Assembly (NCBI GenBank): GCA_935421135.1
Contig: OW285191.1
Span: 11,659,700-11,723,699, forward strand
Length of the DNA stretch: 64,000 nucleotides
Direction of reading: 5' to 3'
Source: Bugulina stolonifera
Lineage: Eukaryota > Bryozoa > Gymnolaemata > Cheilostomatida > Bugulidae
Below the pieces are notes generated by a model. It was given only the letters and a program-made list of their open reading frames with translations. It searched no databases and was not told where the DNA came from. Shown piece after piece: positions 60,901 through 64,000 of this stretch; positions within the stretch are counted from its first letter, which is position 1; each line of letters begins with the position of its first letter. A program made the position numbers and the translations under genes.

Positions 60901-61609
60901 TTTTAAATAATTTTGCGGTATTTGTTATTGCATGCATATTATACGCTTACCAAATATCCATATATTGGTGATGATATAACTACGACCAACTGAAAGACCC
61001 CAAACACCAGACCAACGACAGTAGATGAGGCACCTTTCCTTGCAGCTTCACTGGGAAAAAATGGTGCTATGACACTGAAGCATATACCTTGACACAACGT
61101 CAGCAAGGTGAGAATGACAGCTGTCAAGACTTGCTGTCTAGTCCATCTTGACTTTGCAGCCTTCCTTCTTTCTGCCAAGTAAACCAACATGTATAATGGA
61201 TTAGCAATTAGATTTAATCTGAGAATATGGATTAGTAGAGATAAGATAGGTTCATGCATTGAGGCCCATGCTAACATATGCTTTTTTTAGCATAGTAGAA
61301 CAGCCGTTTCTGGAAATTTTCTTGAAGAAAGAAGTTGAACAACATGTAAAAAAAGTTCAAATAATGCATCCTAAGATTTTTGTTACACTAATATTCTTAT
61401 ACAGTAGATGCCAATGTCTCATGGGCTGCACAACCACCCAAGACATCTTAGAGTAGAACTAAAACTAAGAATATCTGGCGGCACATCTACAAAGAAGCCA
61501 CTTTACCACTACACTTTCCATCTTCTGCTGAAGTCTGCTTCTCCAAAGAACAAGTTGAGTAAGTGTTACTTTCTCCATTTTCTAACAGCATAGACTTATC
61601 AGAAATCAT
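51966..61609 (-). CDS. SLC18B1-like MFS transporter, paralogue C (476 aa)
   Basis: Same family and 12-exon plan as A and B, on the opposite strand. Exons in order: 61507-61609, 60951-61171, 58713-58786, 58144-58291, 57659-57727, 57319-57406, 56874-57013, 54667-54765, 53857-53957, 53396-53488, 52646-52814, 51966-52091 (TAA). The frame is unbroken. Blocks are SVIAPFFPSEAARKGAS, YGYLIGKIGAK, PDGPVYIAMCFICRI, motif C as GVGLMIGPSVGGALYS, YLDPTFSPFVEET and NEGLPEGLQTFGLVSGF. The N-terminus has an acidic dileucine-like DKSMLL and matches that of B (LLENGE, STCS, EKQ). Intron 6 starts with GC (GCCG|GCAAGT). The last exon is 9 bp shorter than in A and B and ends in a lysine-rich tail. Introns 2 and 7 hold a large satellite and a 1.7-kb inverted-repeat element. 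The gene is convergent with B. Confidence 0.93.
54947..56645. mobile_element. 1.7-kb element with terminal inverted repeats, no transposase seen
   Basis: The left end CTTTAAGGTTATGTAACTGG and right end CCAGTTACATAACTTTAAAG are near-perfect reverse complements, about 25 bp with one or two mismatches. The AT-rich interior has no frame that I recognise as transposase. It fills most of intron 7 of paralogue C. The TTTAA letters at the borders may be a TTAA-type target, but the exact end is ambiguous. Confidence 0.75.
58960..60500. repeat. About 52-bp satellite array in paralogue C intron 2
   Basis: Roughly 28-30 copies of a unit that reads AGGTCATATAATCAGGTCAT, then GTAGTGAGGTGATGTAGTCA, then GATCATATAATT. 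The unit itself is built from GGTCATGTAATCA-like 13-bp subrepeats, which are visible unorganised at both edges. Variants (GATCTTGTAATT, GATCATATACATGTATTT, ATGAAGTC) recur at regular distances, so there is higher-order structure. Confidence 0.94.
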
Positions 61610-62326
61610 TGTAGGTTGACTGCTACCTGCGAAGTAAAATGGGATAAAAGCAACAACACTTTTCTATGGTCCTGTGAAACATGCTGGTGGAATGTTGTTT
61701 GAAGTTCTAGAAGAATGAACAACCTACAACCTGTAGCAATCTTTGCCTAGGATGTTAAAATGATGATACATTCTTACTGGACAAACACTGAACCTAACAT
61801 GACTGTATACTTGGTAGAATCCTACGCATTATCTGTCCTTATCATAGATATACATGTATTTGTTTCAATTTCAGTTATACATGTACAAGTAGATATTGAA
61901 GGTAAGAAGCTACTGAAAGTCGATAATTATTTGATTTGATACAAACAAATATAACATAGTATCTCACCAAATAATCAACTCAGTGTTAAAAAATATTGAA
62001 GCATCACTGTATTGAAATATGCTATAAAATTTTAAGCTAAATCTGTTTTTTTTATATAACAATGCTTAAAGAAGTCTGAGGGATGCTTTTCCATGGTTAC
62101 CATTAATTTAATGTACATTTGGCCTTGCATGGTCAAATGTAGCTATGACAAAAAAGAAAAAACTCAGTTGGCTTAGGGATTGAGGATGGCACAGTTTTGT
62201 CAGTCATAATACTAAGCCCAAAAGCCTTTTCACGATTGACTCATCTGGAATGCTCTAAATACATATCTGGTTTAGAGTCCGAACCAATTGCTACATAAAA
62301 GTTGAAAAATTTGATGGACTTGCACC

Positions 62327-62380
62327 AAACATAGCCCATGGGGCCCAGTCAGTAAACATAGCCCATGGGGCCCAGTCAGT
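62327..62380. repeat. 27-bp exact tandem duplication
   Basis: AAACATAGCCCATGGGGCCC followed by AGTCAGT occurs twice in a row without change, so it is recent. Confidence 0.9.
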
Positions 62381-63227
62381 AAACAATCAAAGCAATAATG
62401 CTGCTTCAAGTAATGCAACAAAATATATACGGATATTAAGAGAGTCTATAAAATTATTACAGATATACATGCTATCACCCTGAGATAAAAGGAGGTGCAG
62501 TTAGTTTGGGTAAGCTCTCTGTCCATCTCCAGCAAGGCAACTAAGCAAGCAAGTTATATTTAAATTGTGTCTTTAGCACACAATCTAGTTTATAACACTT
62601 ACCACGCCTGTGGGTTTTTAGAAATTTTCACTTTAGCTTGTGATTAACAAGTTGGCTGGTTGGCTCTAATTTAAAGATAGCCAAAAGTTTTTTATGAAAG
62701 CAGAGTTATTAGATGGTTATGATATACAACAGAGTAGTATGCACACTATGCTTGTAATAGAAGCGATGTGCCATCAGAATTTATATGATCAATCAGCTAG
62801 TAATGACTGCATGGTCTCTGAAAGTGCTACGATATTACCCTCACCCATCTGAAGTATGTGTAACTGTCACAACATTTTCGATCCAAGTGTTATAATCTAG
62901 TTGGTTAATTAACAATATTGGATATTGTTAAACCTGGTAGTTGTTGCTATGTAGTGTTGGCCCAGTGTTGAATCATAAAGCACGTTCTCGTGTGAACTGC
63001 TACAAGAATGTGGGATAGTTGCTGCAACCTAATGGAGTTTGTAGCTGTTTGCAGTTGTGAGGTCAAGAAAGGGGTCTAGGCAGGCTGGATAACTGAGAGA
63101 AATATGAATTAATAAATTGAGAAAAAACAACTTCTAATTGTAGTAAGTAGATTATGAGTGTTTATGATCAGAAGGTATATTTGTATATTTGAGCAAATAA
63201 TCGAACTGCATATAACCAGTCTAAAGT

Positions 63228-63286
63228 ACTAGATATACATGTACTAGATATACATGTACTAGATATACATGTACTAGATATACATG
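63228..63286. repeat. 15-bp tandem repeat
   Basis: About four copies of ACTAGATATACATGT. This repeat accounts for the CISST-type repeated open frame on the minus strand. Confidence 0.9.
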
Positions 63287-63725
63287 ACTTGTATGAGCAC
63301 ATAGAGTATACAATATATATAATGTGGAGTCCTAAATTGTTTTTTGCAAATGCGAACAAGAAGGTTTTGTACTTTTTACTGCATGTTGCCTATACTTATT
63401 GGTAAAAGATCATACTATGTATGTAGCCATAGTTTGTCATTATACGTTAGGAATTGATCCGCACCTATTCCCTGCAAGCAAGTACTGAGCCGACAAAACT
63501 CCACATGACTGTTTATGTACATGTACATGTATAATAGTACAGTTACATATCTAATCCAAATATACACGTAAAAAAATAAAAGTACTGGTTGTTATGCAAT
63601 ATTATAATAACGCACATGTACATTGCAAATATAATGTTATGTATATATTAGAGTGTTCCCAAATAAACCTTTATAAAATATATGTGCAACTTGATACTAA
63701 TAGAATTTAAAAGTTACAGACAATT

Positions 63726-63906
63726 CTACAATACGACATAAAGACTATTATAGCCCGAGATTACAGCTGCCATATGAGCAATTAGGTCGGTTTCTGCACT
63801 TGTACTCTCTAACTGTGCAGCAGAGCAACTTGAGCATAAAATGAAGTTCATCGTAGTCACATGTGCTGCTACTTCCTCCACAACTAACTCTGCAGGGATT
63901 TGACAT
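63726..63906 (-). CDS. Terminal exon of an unrecognised gene (partial)
   Basis: A frame open from an acceptor (TTATTGTAG) at 63907-63909 to a TAG at 63726 encodes about 60 residues. It includes CQIPAELVVEEVAAHVTTMN, then FILCSSCSAAQ and a moderately hydrophobic end. The exon enters in phase 2, so upstream exons must lie beyond the right edge. Cysteines at the start and in CSSC could belong to a metal-binding module shared with the missing part. I do not recognise the family, and a single exon without homology is weak evidence. Confidence 0.35.
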
Positions 63907-64000
63907 CTACAATAAATGCACAGGATGTTAGCCACTTAGTTAATGCGTACAACAAGTCAATGAGAGCAAAGTACTGTTGTCTTCATGTAAGTCTAGTAAA

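Larger units (their letters stand above)
61610..63725. other. Spacer upstream of transporter C
   Basis: No exon was recognised. It contains the presumed promoter of paralogue C, a 27-bp direct duplication at 62327-62380, and a short tandem repeat at 63228-63286. It ends at the last exon of the next gene. Confidence 0.4.

Overview
This window is eukaryotic genomic DNA from an animal. All confident genes are split by GT-AG introns, there are no operons or ribosome-binding sites, and the families are metazoan: a RalBP1-type RhoGAP, a zona-pellucida (ZP)-like membrane protein and SLC18B1-type transporters. The sequence is AT-rich, full of ACATGTAC-type microsatellites and crowded with non-autonomous DNA transposons. 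A marine invertebrate is likely. A non-bilaterian such as a demosponge is my guess, at low confidence because no species-diagnostic locus is present.

Layout, left to right. 1-4.1 kb holds no recognised exon but three inverted-repeat elements. 4.1-8.9 kb (minus) is a RALBP1-like gene: eight exons that encode the N-terminal half and most of the RhoGAP domain, with the C-terminal exons missing. 9.7-10.5 kb (minus) is a dead LINE reverse transcriptase. 13.4-20.1 kb (plus) is a type I membrane protein with ZP-like exons, a transmembrane segment and a short tail. 23.1-33.8 kb (plus) is SLC18B1-like transporter A, whose introns carry a solo LTR, a Tc1 copy and several MITEs. 34.5-36.0 kb holds a minisatellite, a duplicated fragment of transporter A exon 10 and a second solo LTR of the same family. 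36.4-38.8 kb (minus) is a two-exon gene for an unrecognised lysine-rich protein with 33-residue repeats and a four-cysteine knuckle. 42.3-50.4 kb (plus) is transporter B. 52.0-61.6 kb (minus) is transporter C, convergent with B. The last 0.3 kb holds the final exon of an unrecognised minus-strand gene.

The main theme is a local family of three SLC18B1 (vesicular polyamine transporter-like) paralogues. Each has 12 coding exons. Splice phases are identical throughout, and exon lengths are identical except for exon 2 (218 or 221 nt) and exon 12 (135 or 126 nt). I reconstructed all three open from start to stop: 478, 479 and 476 residues. Two of their 33 introns begin with GC instead of GT, in different paralogues and at different positions. 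The other notable structure is a 73-bp tandem repeat in the RALBP1-like gene. It multiplies a splice acceptor, the start of the arginine-finger exon and a consensus donor, giving a row of in-frame decoy exons. Exon boundaries were read by eye from splice consensus, frame continuity and paralogue alignment; no transcript data were available.
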